From assembly GCA_025602905.1 (NCBI GenBank), contig JAHLKI010000028.1:186001-250000 (forward strand): a stretch of 64,000 bases of DNA, read 5' to 3'. Of the stretch, positions 32,203 through 44,764 are shown in pieces. Made by a program: the position numbers and the translations under genes. Each line of letters begins with the position of its first letter. The stretch's first letter is position 1. The stretch is from Phlyctochytrium arcticum (Eukaryota; Chytridiomycota; Chytridiomycetes; Chytridiales; Chytridiaceae). The notes under the pieces are model-generated. The model was not told the origin of the DNA. It saw nothing but the letters and a program-made list of their open reading frames with translations, and searched no databases.

Positions 32203-32209
32203 TATAAAA
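32203..32209 (+). promoter_or_regulatory. TATA box of the alcohol dehydrogenase gene
   Basis: TATAAAA 100 bases before the ATG at 32303, followed by a GC-rich leader. Confidence 0.65.
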
Positions 32210-32302
32210 GGGGGACCCCCGCCCGCCGGAACCCCCAGTTTCCTGCATTGGCATATCTACATTCGAGGTCAAAAGATATCAACCAACCCAACAATACAAG
32301 CA

Positions 32303-33385
32303 ATGGCATCCAACAGCGACTACAAATTCTTTGGCTGGGTCGGCAAGGACAAGAACGCTATCGGCAACTTGACATGGGAGGAATACAAGCCCAAAACATG
32401 GACAGAGGACGACATTGACATTGAAATTACCCACTGCGGAATCTGTGCCTCGGATCTGCACACTCTGCGCTCGGGCTGGGGCGCAACAGACTACCCCGCC
32501 GTCGTCGGCCACGAAATTGTCGGCAAGGTCGTGCGCGCCGGCAAGAATGTCAAGAATGTGGCTGTTGGAGATCGGGTGGGCGTCGGTGCCCAGAGTGGCA
32601 GTTGCTTAAACTGCGGAGAATGCAAGGACCACAAGGAACAGTACTGTGACAAGGGCCAGGTTGGAACTTACAATGGTCGATACCCCGACAATTCCAAGAG
32701 TTACGGAGGCTACGCCGACTACGCGCGTGTGCCGGCACACTTTGCCCACAAGATCCCCAAGGAGCTTTCCTCTGAAGTTGCTGCCCCCATGCTTTGTGGA
32801 GGGGTTACCGTCTACTCGCCCCTCAAGCAACTCGAGGCTGGACCTGGCAAGCGCATCGGTGTTGTTGGTATTGGTGGACTCGGTCATTTTGCCCTCCTTT
32901 TGGGGGCGGCCCTTGGTGCGGAAATGGTTGCCATCTCGCACTCTCCCAACAAGAAGGATGATGCCGCCAAAATGGGCGCTAAAAAGTTTATTGCCACCAA
33001 GGATGAGGCCGACTGGGAAAAGACCAATTTCCGATCACTCGATGGCATCATTGTCACCGCCAACAACGCGGATATGCCGCTGCAAAAGTACGTGCGGGCC
33101 ATCAAGCCCGGTTGCAAGATTATTCTGGTCGGTGCACCCGAAGAGCCCCTGCCACCAATGAATGTCTTTCCCTTGATCATGAACAATGCCTTTATCGGTG
33201 GCTCAGCGATTGGTGGGTCCCAAGAAATTGAAGACATGCTGCAGCTGGCCGTCAAGGCCAATGTCAAGAGCTGGGTTCAGACCCGGCCCTTCAAGGACGC
33301 CAACCAGGCTGTTTTGGATATGCAGGACGGCAAGGCTCGATACCGATACGTTCTCGTTAACGAGAAACACGCCGCCAAGGCATGA
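32303..33385 (+). CDS. NADP-dependent alcohol dehydrogenase, ADH6/cinnamyl-alcohol type
   Basis: Single exon, 360 residues, exactly the length of yeast Adh6. Catalytic zinc ligands: Cys in 'THCGICASDLH', His-Glu in 'VVGHEIVGKV'. Structural zinc cysteines: 'CLNCGECKDHKEQYC'. The coenzyme-binding fold has 'GVVGIGGLGHFALLLGAALG', with Ser-His-Ser after beta-2 ('AISHSPNKK'), the pattern typical of NADPH-dependent members. The enzyme reduces a broad range of aldehydes to alcohols in the cytosol. It is one of the few intronless genes here; with a TATA box and smooth codon use it is probably strongly expressed. Confidence 0.95.
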   Translation: MASNSDYKFFGWVGKDKNAIGNLTWEEYKPKTWTEDDIDIEITHCGICASDLHTLRSGWGATDYPAVVGHEIVGKVVRAGKNVKNVAVGDRVGVGAQSGSCLNCGECKDHKEQYCDKGQVGTYNGRYPDNSKSYGGYADYARVPAHFAHKIPKELSSEVAAPMLCGGVTVYSPLKQLEAGPGKRIGVVGIGGLGHFALLLGAALGAEMVAISHSPNKKDDAAKMGAKKFIATKDEADWEKTNFRSLDGIIVTANNADMPLQKYVRAIKPGCKIILVGAPEEPLPPMNVFPLIMNNAFIGGSAIGGSQEIEDMLQLAVKANVKSWVQTRPFKDANQAVLDMQDGKARYRYVLVNEKHAAKA

Positions 33386-35670
33386 ATCGGCCGCCTTCCA
33401 GCAGCATCTTTGTAGCGAATCCACTACCCTTTTTGTTCCTGCTACGCACTCTGTAAATACACTTTTTTGCAAATAAACTTGTCCCTGTATCGGCCCTGTA
33501 TGTACATGCATTCTCTCCGATCGTCTGCAACGGATAATTTTGCCTCCTCATCCTTTCCAAAGGCCACAAATGTGTACCTTATGAGCAATTTCGCGACACC
33601 TTTGGCATTTCTCAGGGAGAAACTGATTGAACGTTCCTATTCAAAGAATGATTCTAGGTAACTCCACAATCTGCAATACTCTTTAACTTATCGGCATCCC
33701 CGCTGACAAGAACTTGGGACTTGTCATATGGATCACTCTCACCATGTTGCCAGACGTTATACTGTCTCGGGTAAGCCCGGGTCCACTTATGCATCTCCGG
33801 TGAATTCCGATGGCCATCTGAGACTACGGTACGGTACGGTACCTTTGATTTCAACACAATCCAAACACTCATAGCGGTAGCCCAAAAGCTCGCCCCAGTC
33901 TAGTCTTTCAGTATTATCCTGCACAAGTCGTCTCGAGTCACTTTTTTTCCGTCTTGTTATCCGCACCATTTGTTAGCGCTGCGTTACCCATAAGTGCAGG
34001 ACCTGTCCCGGTTGGCGTGCGAACATGTCCGTCTGATGTCCGTCACTGAGCCAATAGTTTGCTGACTAGTGGCGAAATAAGCTCTAAAATGCACAGTTTG
34101 CTCTGAAGAAACACTGGCCAAACCTTTTCGCGGCATTTGGTATGCATTTTGTTGTGATACGCTGTGCGAGTATGTATTATGCAGAGGATTCTCCTTAAGG
34201 TATTATAAGAGGGAGAACAGAAAGATGCTAGGTTATATATGAGCTAGTCCCTAGTTCACTACGCATACTGAATAATCTATCTGATACGCCAAGTACGGAG
34301 ATGCAATAGATGAGTAGCGGTCAATCGGGAGTTGACCGTTCAGCGGTGACGCCTCAATTGGTAAGCCATGCGGCGATGGTTTCACAACACATTTGGTCAG
34401 CTGCACCAGAGTTGGTATGGGCACAGGCCGGTAGATCCCTTGAAAGACTTGATTCCAACTCCACTCTCAGGCTGTCCATACTTTATGAGTTTTTTGTATA
34501 ACTATTAGGGAATGTAGGGTGTTATGAACGACAAAATTAAGTTTAGAATTGATAGCATCGCTTCATTTTCCCCACAAAAGTTACCAGGAAATTATATCGT
34601 ATACGCATATTCTGATTACTGATCATTGTAGAGATCGTACCATCATTTACGATTCTATTGGCAAGTTGAATTGAATGTAAAGTCAAGTAGTCTCGTCACA
34701 CAACTTTCAAGAATTTTCAGGGTGCGATAACTTTTTGATATGCAGCATGTACAGGTAGCTTTACCAAGAGGAGACTTTTGAATACGCTTCCGTTTCACAA
34801 CTAAATGCATCTCTCTGATTCCCTGCCTCACACTCGTTCGTAATTTGTTTGTAAAGAAATGTAACCCCAATCAAAATTCGGATCTCGGAAAGTCCCACGG
34901 ACTAAGATGATATGGTAGACCCTCACTTGCTCACTAAATCAATCTGGCTTAAAACTATGGGGATTGCTTTATTTCCCCCACTCGTTTTGCCCCCGACGTC
35001 ATCAGAATCTCGACCTGGTCGTATCCTGATTTTTCCTTTTCTCGTACATTCAACTTTTCTCGTTCTCTTGGTCAGGGATTTTTGGTCGCACGCTGAGGGA
35101 TTTTATCGGGACATCGAACCCTCTACTGGGTATTGCACAACATGGTACTCACGCGGATGATAATCACTCTTAAGATCATTTCAGTTATTCTATTGCACGT
35201 TGGCGATATTGCCAGAGACGGATCCATCTGGGTATGGCCTCTGGACTCATTTACGATGTGCGTGTGGGAGAGCAACACGGAAGGGAACACTTCATCGCGG
35301 GAGATGGTATCAATGAAACTGCAATTTTATGGAGCGGGTTTTACCTTTCTTACGTTGAACACTCACATCTTGAGTCTGTAGGCCAACTTGCAATGTCACG
35401 CCGGGCTTTCGACGCATCTTGAAGTTACAGCCCGACAACATCAGAGCTTAGAACGAGAATTGTGTAATTCTGAAAGGACTGGACACGCAGGGTCTCTCCA
35501 ACGGTCATCGAATCCAATGATGGTCGCGCGATGTGCCATATCGTGCCAATTTGGAACTTAAACAGACACTTTGTCAACTATACCAGATATCATTCGAAAT
35601 AAGCACTATCCACCATATCGGTTAAGATGCTCATCATCCTCCGCCACCGGTCTGCCAAGTTATATCAAGA
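33386..35670. other. Gene-poor intergenic region
   Basis: The 2.3 kb after the dehydrogenase holds only short frames. A small 'ggtac' tandem run occurs at 33828-33842. No tRNA or repeat shared with the rest of the window was recognised. Confidence 0.4.
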
Positions 35671-35840
35671 ATGACATTTCCCACACATGTCTTCGGCTTT
35701 TTCCGACCCGGTGGAGAGCACCTTACCTTGTTGAATGTCTGGAAAACGTACGTCGAAATCAACTATTTCATTTCCTGGTGCTACGACAACTATATACAGC
35801 GCCGTGCCAATCGCTTCTCTAAAAGCCGAACTTCGGAGTC
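35671..35840 (+). pseudogene. DEAH-box splicing helicase shard
   Basis: The frame reads 'FRPGGEHLTLLNVWKTYVEI' followed by 'FISWCYDNYIQRRANR'. This matches the OB-fold/ratchet region of Prp2/Prp16/Prp22/Prp43-type helicases (GDHLTLLNVY... WCYENFIQxRS). Only about 45 residues are related; helicase motifs I-VI are absent on either side and the downstream residues are unrelated. Confidence 0.75.
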
Positions 35841-36444
35841 AAGTGACGAAGTGTTGATTGTGTTTATTCGTTTTTTTGTTTTATCTAAAAATTCTGTGAA
35901 ATCCCCGCTCAGAACTGACCACAAACAGGGTCGAGTGACAAGCCTTCAAGTATGGGGATCCCATAGGACCATCAGAACCTATGTAGTAGTGATAGAACAC
36001 ATGATAATGCGGAGGGAGAATTGTTGGCATATCTTTCCGGTAGAGGGTGTGCAGTGGCAAGGTTATTGCAGAGTGACCGCGCTTGGAGTGCGCCTGTGAT
36101 TTTCCCACGGACTAAATTCGGCCAAATGGGCTCAAGGTCCAGGACAGGTTAAGGAGATGCTCCACGCGCTCGTATCCGCTCTTCAAACGTCTTGGATAAT
36201 GCCGGGTGTCGTTTTAACATTTCCCCATTGGATGTACGTAGTGGTTCTCACCCCCGTTTGCGCAACTATCGTTATATGACCGCCCGCGGTAAGAGTTAGT
36301 ATGTACAACTATAGACGTCCGGCGTGGATCATAAGTTCTCTTTGTTCAAGTGTCAACAGACACGGTGTATATGTTATATTTACAATTAACTCCAAAAAAT
36401 GTGCAGTGCGTAGTCAATAATGAAAGTCCGATGAGCCAGGAAAT
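35841..36444. other. Intergenic, nothing recognised
   Basis: Lies between the helicase shard and the 3' end of the DNAJC17-like gene. No protein-like frame. Confidence 0.4.
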
Positions 36445-37525
36445 TCAACTTTCTGTTGAAGCGGCCGTCCGCTTCGCTGCTTCCTGCATCCTACGAAGCG
36501 TTATCATTTCGTAATCGTCATCGTACTCGTTCGGATCAAAATGAGATAGACTTGTCGCGGGGGCGGCCCCGGGCGTAGATGTGGATTGTGCTGGATGATC
36601 ATTACTAGCATCCTTTGGGGTAGCAGATGGTGTCCCGTGCTGACGGGTAGTGGCCGACCATCCTTTCAGATATTCCGGCTCGGCTCCGCCGGCCCAAGAG
36701 CATTGTATTCCGTGAGATTCAAAAAATGATGTATCTTGCATCGCCGCATGCTAAAAGACGAGAACGTTTATAGATGTTACCAGCGGAAATTGGAAGCAAA
36801 TGACTTACTGTATCCAGAACAGACAAAAAGACGACCAATGCCTTTCCCTTTGCGGACGAAATAACCTTGTCGATCTTGCCGTACTTGCTAAAAAGCCGCT
36901 CCAAGTCTTCCACCGAGATATCTTTTATTTTCCGCTTCCACTTGACGCGCAAAGTACAATCCGTCACCGAAGCCATTTCTTCAATTGCTGTTTGTGCCGC
37001 TTCCCTCAAAGCCGCATCTCGCTTGGCCGTAAACATTTGCCGCCGCTGCTCTTCCACAGCTTGGACCTTGCGTTGACCTTCCTCCCTTATACGATCAATC
37101 TCATTCTTGCGGTGCACTTGTGCCATGAAAGCTTCATCTTTACTCCGCTTGGCTGATGCTTCTCGTGCATTCAGCGACTCTCGGGCTTGGCGCAAATGTG
37201 AATCCATGGCATCCAATTTGCGCTTTTGGGCGATGCGCGATTTGTATAGCGCATCATATGCGGCTCTTTTGGTATCGTCCGACAAAGTATCGGATGCAAG
37301 ATTTAGAAGATGGTACATCTCGGCTGCAAAGGAACTTTATGAGCTCGTAAGTTTGGTTAAAAGCTTTGGCAGAAGTGCTCGCTTACCCGCTTTCTTGTCC
37401 TCGGCTCCCACCTTGTCAGGATGGTACTTTAAGGCGGTCTTCCGATACGCCTTGCGGATATCTTGCGTGGTAGCATCATATTTGATCTCGAGTAGCGCAT
37501 AGTAGTCGTGTTCCAGGGATGCCAT
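36445..37525 (-). CDS. DNAJC17/Cwf23-like J-domain and RRM protein
   Basis: Three exons: 37525-37387, 37323-36809, 36750-36445; 319 residues. The chosen ATG sits in a perfect CCACCATGG context and puts the J domain at the N-terminus, as in the family. The frame is open upstream to another ATG at 37676, which overlaps the divergent gene's start and is less likely. J domain residues 1-70 include 'HPDKVG'. A coiled segment rich in Glu, Arg and Lys follows, then an RRM-like fold ('[31 protein letters not shown]'). DNAJC17 and Cwf23 are spliceosome-associated J-proteins. It is divergent with MTR3: the two ATGs are 149 bases apart. Confidence 0.9.
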
Positions 37526-37673
37526 GGTGGGCAGGGACTTCTTGACTTCAAAGTCTTGAAAGTTGAAATCTTGAATTTGACGCTGGGATATTTTCTGCAC
37601 AGCCACATTCTTTATAGGATCTGCTCTGATGGAAAGTTTGGCAACCTGGAATTCGGCCAACAAACGTTCAAAC

Positions 37674-38818
37674 ATGGATCGAAAACGAGTTATTGTAACT
37701 AGCAAAAGTCCTTTGGTACTTTTAGTCAAAACAACGCTAACCAATTGCGATTACTTAGGGGCCGGAAAAGTCGATTGTGCCACTTCTTGAACCTGGAAGC
37801 TCACAAGCATTCACGTTTGACCCGGAAAACCGGCGGGACGGCCGGAATGTGGACCGCATACGGCCTTTATGTAAGTTCTGTGTAGGGAGGAAAGCTGCAA
37901 GACATCTTGACCAATTCTTGTTGGTGGTAGTCATGAAGACGGGTGTGATACGGCAAGCGAACGGGAGTGCCTATTATGAAGCCGGCAAGATGAAAGTGAC
38001 TTGTGGAGTGTATGCATTCGACAGACAGTGTGAATTTGCCAGTTTGAGCTCATTGCATTGGTTCTTTAGATATGGACCCCGTCAGACTCTGAGATCCAAA
38101 AACGCCGCGGAAGGAGCTCTACAATGTGATTTCAAGTTTGCGCCTTTCGCAGGTGGCCGACGACGGGGATATCAAAAGGTATTTTTTGAGGTCATGTCAT
38201 ACACGTCGGTTGCCATCTAACATGTTGGACCCTTCTCAAAGGATGCTCAAGAGAAGGAATACTCTCTAATCCTCCGACAAGCGCTTGCTCCATCCCTCAG
38301 ACTGGAACTGTTACCAAAATCAGTGGTGGATGTATACGTTCAGGTTATCGAAAGCGACGGATCGGCAGCTTGTCTGGCAGCAGCGATAACTTGCACATCA
38401 CTGGCCTTGGCGGATGCTGGAATCGAGATGGTGGATACTGTGGCGGCTTGTTCAGCGGTAACTTTCCCTTGTGGTCCACACATCCGAAATGGCAACTTTA
38501 CTCATCCCGATGTTTGTCTAGGGATACCTTAACAACATGACATGTCTGGATTCTACGGGCGAGGAGGAAGCACATCAAAACGGAACAGTTATGCTGTCAT
38601 ACATGCCTTCTCTAAATGAAGTCACACATGTGGTTCAAAGCGGGGAGACAAATACTACCACTACCGTCAAGGTGAGTTTTTTGCCCTTGGTATGAATTTC
38701 TGGGGTTCGTACTCAACACAGGGCTGATGCCGTCCAGGGGCTGGAATTGTGTGTGGATGCATGTTCACAAATCCATTCAGTGATGCAGCAAACACTGGCA
38801 TCTACCATCGTAGACTGA
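37674..38818 (+). CDS. MTR3: Exosome core subunit, RNase PH fold (Mtr3/EXOSC6)
   Basis: Seven exons: 37674-37694, 37759-37870, 37931-38009, 38070-38178, 38242-38457, 38522-38671, 38738-38818; 255 residues. The first exon is only seven codons (MDRKRVI) and joins '[12 protein letters not shown]', the known Mtr3 N-terminal pattern. No ATG is available in the second exon's frame, so the microexon is required. RNase PH signatures: '[20 protein letters not shown]', '[20 protein letters not shown]' and '[20 protein letters not shown]'. Mtr3 is one of the six ring subunits of the RNA exosome; it is structural, not catalytic. It shares a short bidirectional promoter with the DNAJC17-like gene. Confidence 0.92.
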
Positions 38819-39085
38819 GAACGTTTGAATGAACGCACCCCTCATTCTGCAACTTTGTGTAAATATTCCCAAAACCTTATTTAATTTGATAAACGTCTTC
38901 TCCACCAATCCATGCACTACTGTACATCCGTAACGAGATGCCCCGATGACCAATGAGCCAAATTGAATATCCAAAAGGAAATAGTCTGACTCCGAGGGAC
39001 GGACTATCGCAAAGACAACACAAGCAGGCAAAGATATATCGTGAACAGGGTCATGTGCAATTCAATACATTCACACAGAAGACGA

Positions 39086-39754
39086 TTAGAAGGTGTTGGG
39101 GCGGACACCAGAGAAAGTGGGACGGAAACGCTTGCTGGAAGGGCGAGTAACACGGTGGGGCAGAGGGAACTTGAGCTTGGGTTCCAAGATCTGCTTGATG
39201 TATGGGCGACGCACGTCAGCAGCCTTAACCTCGTCAACCTTGATGATCTGAATGGAGCCGAAGCGGGCACGGTGGCGGGCGGCCATGTCCTGGTCTGGAA
39301 AAGCAGCCGCACAATCAGCGGGTGTTTGCAACCGTGAGCGTTAAACTCAAAACTTACAGCAAGAGGCTACGGCGTCAGTGCGGGACAGTTCACGGTACTC
39401 CTTGTACATGTTGTGGGTACCAGATCGGGAGTTGTAACGGATCCAGATGCCAAAGTTCTTGACAGCCAAAGGCTTCTTCTCGAAGATCTGCAACACGCAA
39501 GAGACTCAATCAGTCGTCTGTCCTCCTCGTACAACTCCCCGGCTCCAAGAAGCGTTGATCCATACCTCGTTGACAGCCACGATTTCACCAGAGGCCTTCT
39601 TGACCTTGTTGACCTGCTTCAAGAAGTACCAGAACCGGCTCTTGGCGACAACTTCGTTGGGAGCGAAGAGACGCATGCGGAAGAGCTTGGGAGTGGGCTC
39701 GCTCTCAGTGGGGGAACGGCGCCCAATAACCTGGTATTCATGCAATCTGCCCAT
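39086..39754 (-). CDS. RPL20: 60S ribosomal protein eL20 (RPL20/RPL18A)
   Basis: Three exons: 39754-39566, 39487-39358, 39294-39086; 175 residues, normal length. Typical stretches: '[20 protein letters not shown]', '[20 protein letters not shown]', '[12 protein letters not shown]' and 'LKFPLPHRV'. A 5' untranslated intron is likely: donor GTAAGT at 39867 and acceptor 'ctctatag' ending at 39765, eleven bases before the ATG. This matches the intron habit of ribosomal protein genes. The gene is divergent from RVB1. Confidence 0.95.
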
Positions 39755-40273
39755 TTTTTCGATTCTATAGAGGTAAAGGAATGTCAGGAACTGTGCTAGC
39801 GTCCAAGTTGTCTTGTGTGTTCCAATTCCAGCTCGTTTGGTCCCTTCCAAGATAAACAAAAACTTACCCTGACTGTAAAAAGACCAAGGAAAAAAAAGAC
39901 CATAGGTTAGTTCTCTGCAATCTCTCGGTTTCCGGCAACGGTCCGCCGTCCCCTGTAACGAAAATCAGGCCTTACCTCTGGTGTGAGTAGATTGAATCGG
40001 TTGGTCCTGTCACGGCAGAGGAAGTGAAAAAACCCAGCTACAGCTTGCGAAGGCCTTGGGGTACCGTGACCGAAGAAAAAGAGCGCTTAGCAGGGACAGC
40101 CCAAAAGCGGCGAAATGAGCACGTTGGCACGGCAACAAGCTGCTGCGCGCGACCGACGCGAAACCTCACATTCCGTGAACTCGGCGGATTCATAAATCGG
40201 TGTGCAGAGACGTACTAGGACTTTTGGAACATAGCACCACTGAGAACAACACGCAGAAGCAGATAATCAGAAA
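39755..40273. promoter_or_regulatory. Divergent promoter region, eL20 / RVB1
   Basis: 519 bases between two head-to-head ATGs. Contains the probable eL20 5' UTR intron (39765-39867) and polypurine/pyrimidine tracts near 39870-39900. No ORF. Confidence 0.5.
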
Positions 40274-41986
<1,713 letters not shown>

Positions 41987-42397
41987 AATGTGCTGTAGGG
42001 CGGTAGGGAATGATGATGGCCTATTTTTGATCTTAATTTTATTGTATTTTACTCCGTTACCCTTCTTTTGGAATAAGATTGCACTAATGGTCTCCGTGCA
42101 TAAATCCTCGAGTTGTTTCTTTGTTGTTGGCAAATGAGACAGGATGAAAGCTGGTGTGGGCTGTGGAAAGTATCTCGCAATTTTACAAAACGTCAGCGCG
42201 AGACGAGAGGAACAAATGAGCACTCTGTATTATTAGGATACTACTTTATCTGCTAGAAATCAAATGTACTGGTATACTACTGTGTGGGGTATGCGGGGTA
42301 TCAAAGGTAATGGGTATCAAGGGTTCAATCAAGGGTACAAGGTATAATTGCGCAAGAGTCCGGACTGCGAAGCTGGACAGACGCGGGTATCATTTGG
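41987..42397 (+). repeat. Whole RVB1/LIM convergent intergenic region, copied elsewhere
   Basis: Exactly fills the space between the RVB1 stop (41986) and the stop of the LIM gene (42399-42401). It matches 26743-27146 with roughly nine in ten bases by eye, plus a short 'tcaagggt' duplication around 42319-42335. It must contain the 3' UTRs and polyadenylation signals of both genes. Confidence 0.9.
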
Positions 42398-42398
42398 G

Positions 42399-43868
42399 TC
42401 ATTTGGACAGTGAAGCCATCTCGGTAAGCACGACCGCCGACCCATTGTCGTGTCGTGACTTGACAAGCATGGTTGTCGGCTCGGTCTTCATCGTTGTTTT
42501 CGCTGTGGGTTGTATGGGTGGCGATAAGCGGGGTAAAAGGGGCGTCGTTGAGGACTCAAACTCTCCGTACGCGTCTACAACTCGCTCAATATTGTGAGCC
42601 CAATCAAGCGTGTTTTGACTATGTTCTTCTTCGTGCAAAGAGTCATGAGAGCTGGTGGGGGCGCTTTGGTACTGGAGTGCCGGGAGGCGAGTTCTTGTGT
42701 CTGGAGGACGCGGTACTGTTCGCATCAAAAGTTCCAGTCGATGCAGATGAGCTTCAATTTCGCCCGTATGCAGATTCTAATGCATAAAGGGATCGTTAGC
42801 TTCGAAAAGAGTGTTTGTGCAATATAGTCTGATTTTGAAACGAACCTGTTTGATGGACCAGATCAGCGCAACCAGGAGCAGGCTCTGTACCATGTCCGTA
42901 GAGTTATCCAGCATATCTATGGTTTCCTCCGTAATTTGCCGAAGTTGAAGAGCGTTTTGTGGTTTCAGCTGCAGCCGCGTAATACATTTATTGACTGCCT
43001 TTCGGAGCGACTGGAAATGATCCTGCAGTTCTTGCGCTGTTTATAGTGATCTCTCAGCAATTTTGTCTCTCAAGCAACGTGAGTCTAGGCCTTAAATACT
43101 TACTCGAAGCATGGTCAATGTTCATCAGCAAATCGACTTGATCCCACAGCTCCCTTGCCACGCGTAAAATATCCGCGCGCCGTCCGTCCATCAAGGACCG
43201 GACCAACATGAGCCGTCGCTGCTCCAGGACTTTGCCAAACTCCGTGATACTACCAAACGCGGTTTGGACACGGTCTTCCCAAAGCACGCATTCTGCGTCA
43301 AATGTCTCAATGTCAAAGAGCGAGAGTTTGGGTGGATGAAAGTCCTCCAGTTTGATTTTCCAAATCTGGGAACGTATTGTTGTTAAATATCTGCAGCGTA
43401 GTAGTTTTGCGAATCCAGGTATTACTTTATATATTCGCCAACAGTACTGATGCCATCCGTCCACATGTCCGTTCCCCAACGGGTCAACTTCCATTGGCAC
43501 CCCCGTCATGATTGGCCTCCTGCAACCCCCACAGGTGTCATTGGAATGGAATCGTCGAGCCAGCTCAGAGTCATCAGCATCGGGACCATAGATCCGGCGC
43601 AAGTAGTCATCCTTGCATAACAGAATTGGAGCGTCAATCGTCTTGCGCGATACGTATTGATGAGAAGCCGGACGGGAACAATCCTATGTTTTTGGGGAAT
43701 CTGAGTAACGATCCTATCAGATCCCGACCGTAAGTTGCTTACCGCGCATCGCAAGCAGTCTCTGTGATAATACGTCCCGCAACATGGCACGACATGAGAA
43801 CGCGAGGTTATTCTCTTTTGGCATGCTCGACAGATCTTGGTGGTTCCCCGTCGAAAGATTTTCAGCAT
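42399..43868 (-). CDS. LIM-type zinc-finger protein
   Basis: Five exons: 43868-43743, 43641-43426, 43365-43104, 43036-42846, 42776-42399; 390 residues. Residues 1-110 carry LIM-like zinc ligands: 'CRACQKRI', 'YYHRDCLRC', 'LLCKDDYLRRIYG', then a second module 'CGGCRRPI' and 'GWHQYCWRIYKIWKIKLE'. One cysteine pair of the canonical first LIM is not visible at the exon 1/2 junction, so that splice or the finger is atypical. The rest is helical and ends in a Ser/Thr/Pro-rich tail. No RhoGAP domain follows, unlike Lrg1/Rga proteins. Possible role as a cytoskeletal or signalling adaptor (inference). Its stop lies at the edge of the shared intergenic repeat. Confidence 0.72.
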
Positions 43869-44764
43869 TGCCCGAGGCCGAAAACCACTTTTATGGGCGG
43901 ACACTTGATACACTTATTCAACGCTGCTGGAATAAAGGTCAACGGGTCCCCTTGCGATAGTTTCTGGGTGTGTGCGTGAGGTTGGGAAGCGGTGATCTTG
44001 GGGTGGGAAAAGTTCAATATGTTTGCCAATTAGCAGACCATATCCTTACGAGTACATCCAACTTGGAAGACCGACAGGCTTTCGACTTTGGCTTTCTAAT
44101 GCGGGTTTCATGGGCCAGTGCCATGGCCACGCACTCCGAACCTCCTGTCTCTGCCTCCTGGGGCGGGAAAGCACCAAGCGCGGGAATCCATCCATGCAAG
44201 TCCGAGCGATGGAAGTCCTGACTCGTAGAACTTTTATCAACCACCACAAAGTACCGTGGAAGCGAAATAGCAAGGAGGTTTCAAAATCGATTTGTGTGTG
44301 AAAAGGGCAGATGGGGTGGCCGACATCCCGTAAAATCAATGCCATCTCAATGGCAGAGAATTGATCTGCTGCTGGCCTAAGGTGCTCAGATAATCAGGTC
44401 GCCGGCTGCCAGTACTTCTGGAATCTGGAAACGGGAAAGAAATATACATGTCAACGTTCGAAAAGGTGTTTCTGATTGCTTCCGATGGGGTGTACGGGGT
44501 GTGTACTGCGTACAGCAGACGCGTCGTAACAGCGTGGATGACAGGTGTCAGCTACGGATTTATTGATGGACAACAGAGACGCACGCGAACGCCATGAAGG
44601 CAGAATTGGCACTGTGTCGCTTGAAAAGAACCTGAGCAGAAAGTAGGTAACCTTCCCACCACAATGGTCAACTTATAATAGATACAAAAAGCATTCCTGT
44701 TCAAAGCACACATTAACGCAAGCAGCACATTACATATTTGAAACAAATTTAAATTCATGGCAAA
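43869..44764. other. Intergenic, LIM gene promoter side / PRMT5 3' side
   Basis: About 0.9 kb. Frames of 70-100 codons occur on both strands around 44014-44345 but have no recognised motif and mirror each other. I see no RNA gene. Confidence 0.4.

Noticed and set aside
33828..33842. 'ggtac' tandem run as a regulatory element
   Set aside because: Three units only; no gene close enough to give it meaning.
37526..37676. Upstream ATG extending the DNAJC17-like protein by 51 residues
   Set aside because: The J domain normally starts the protein, the downstream ATG has an optimal context, and the upstream one overlaps the MTR3 first exon.
44014..44345. Overlapping 77-99 codon frames on both strands
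   Set aside because: Each is the shadow of the other; neither has recognisable features or an intron structure like the neighbours.
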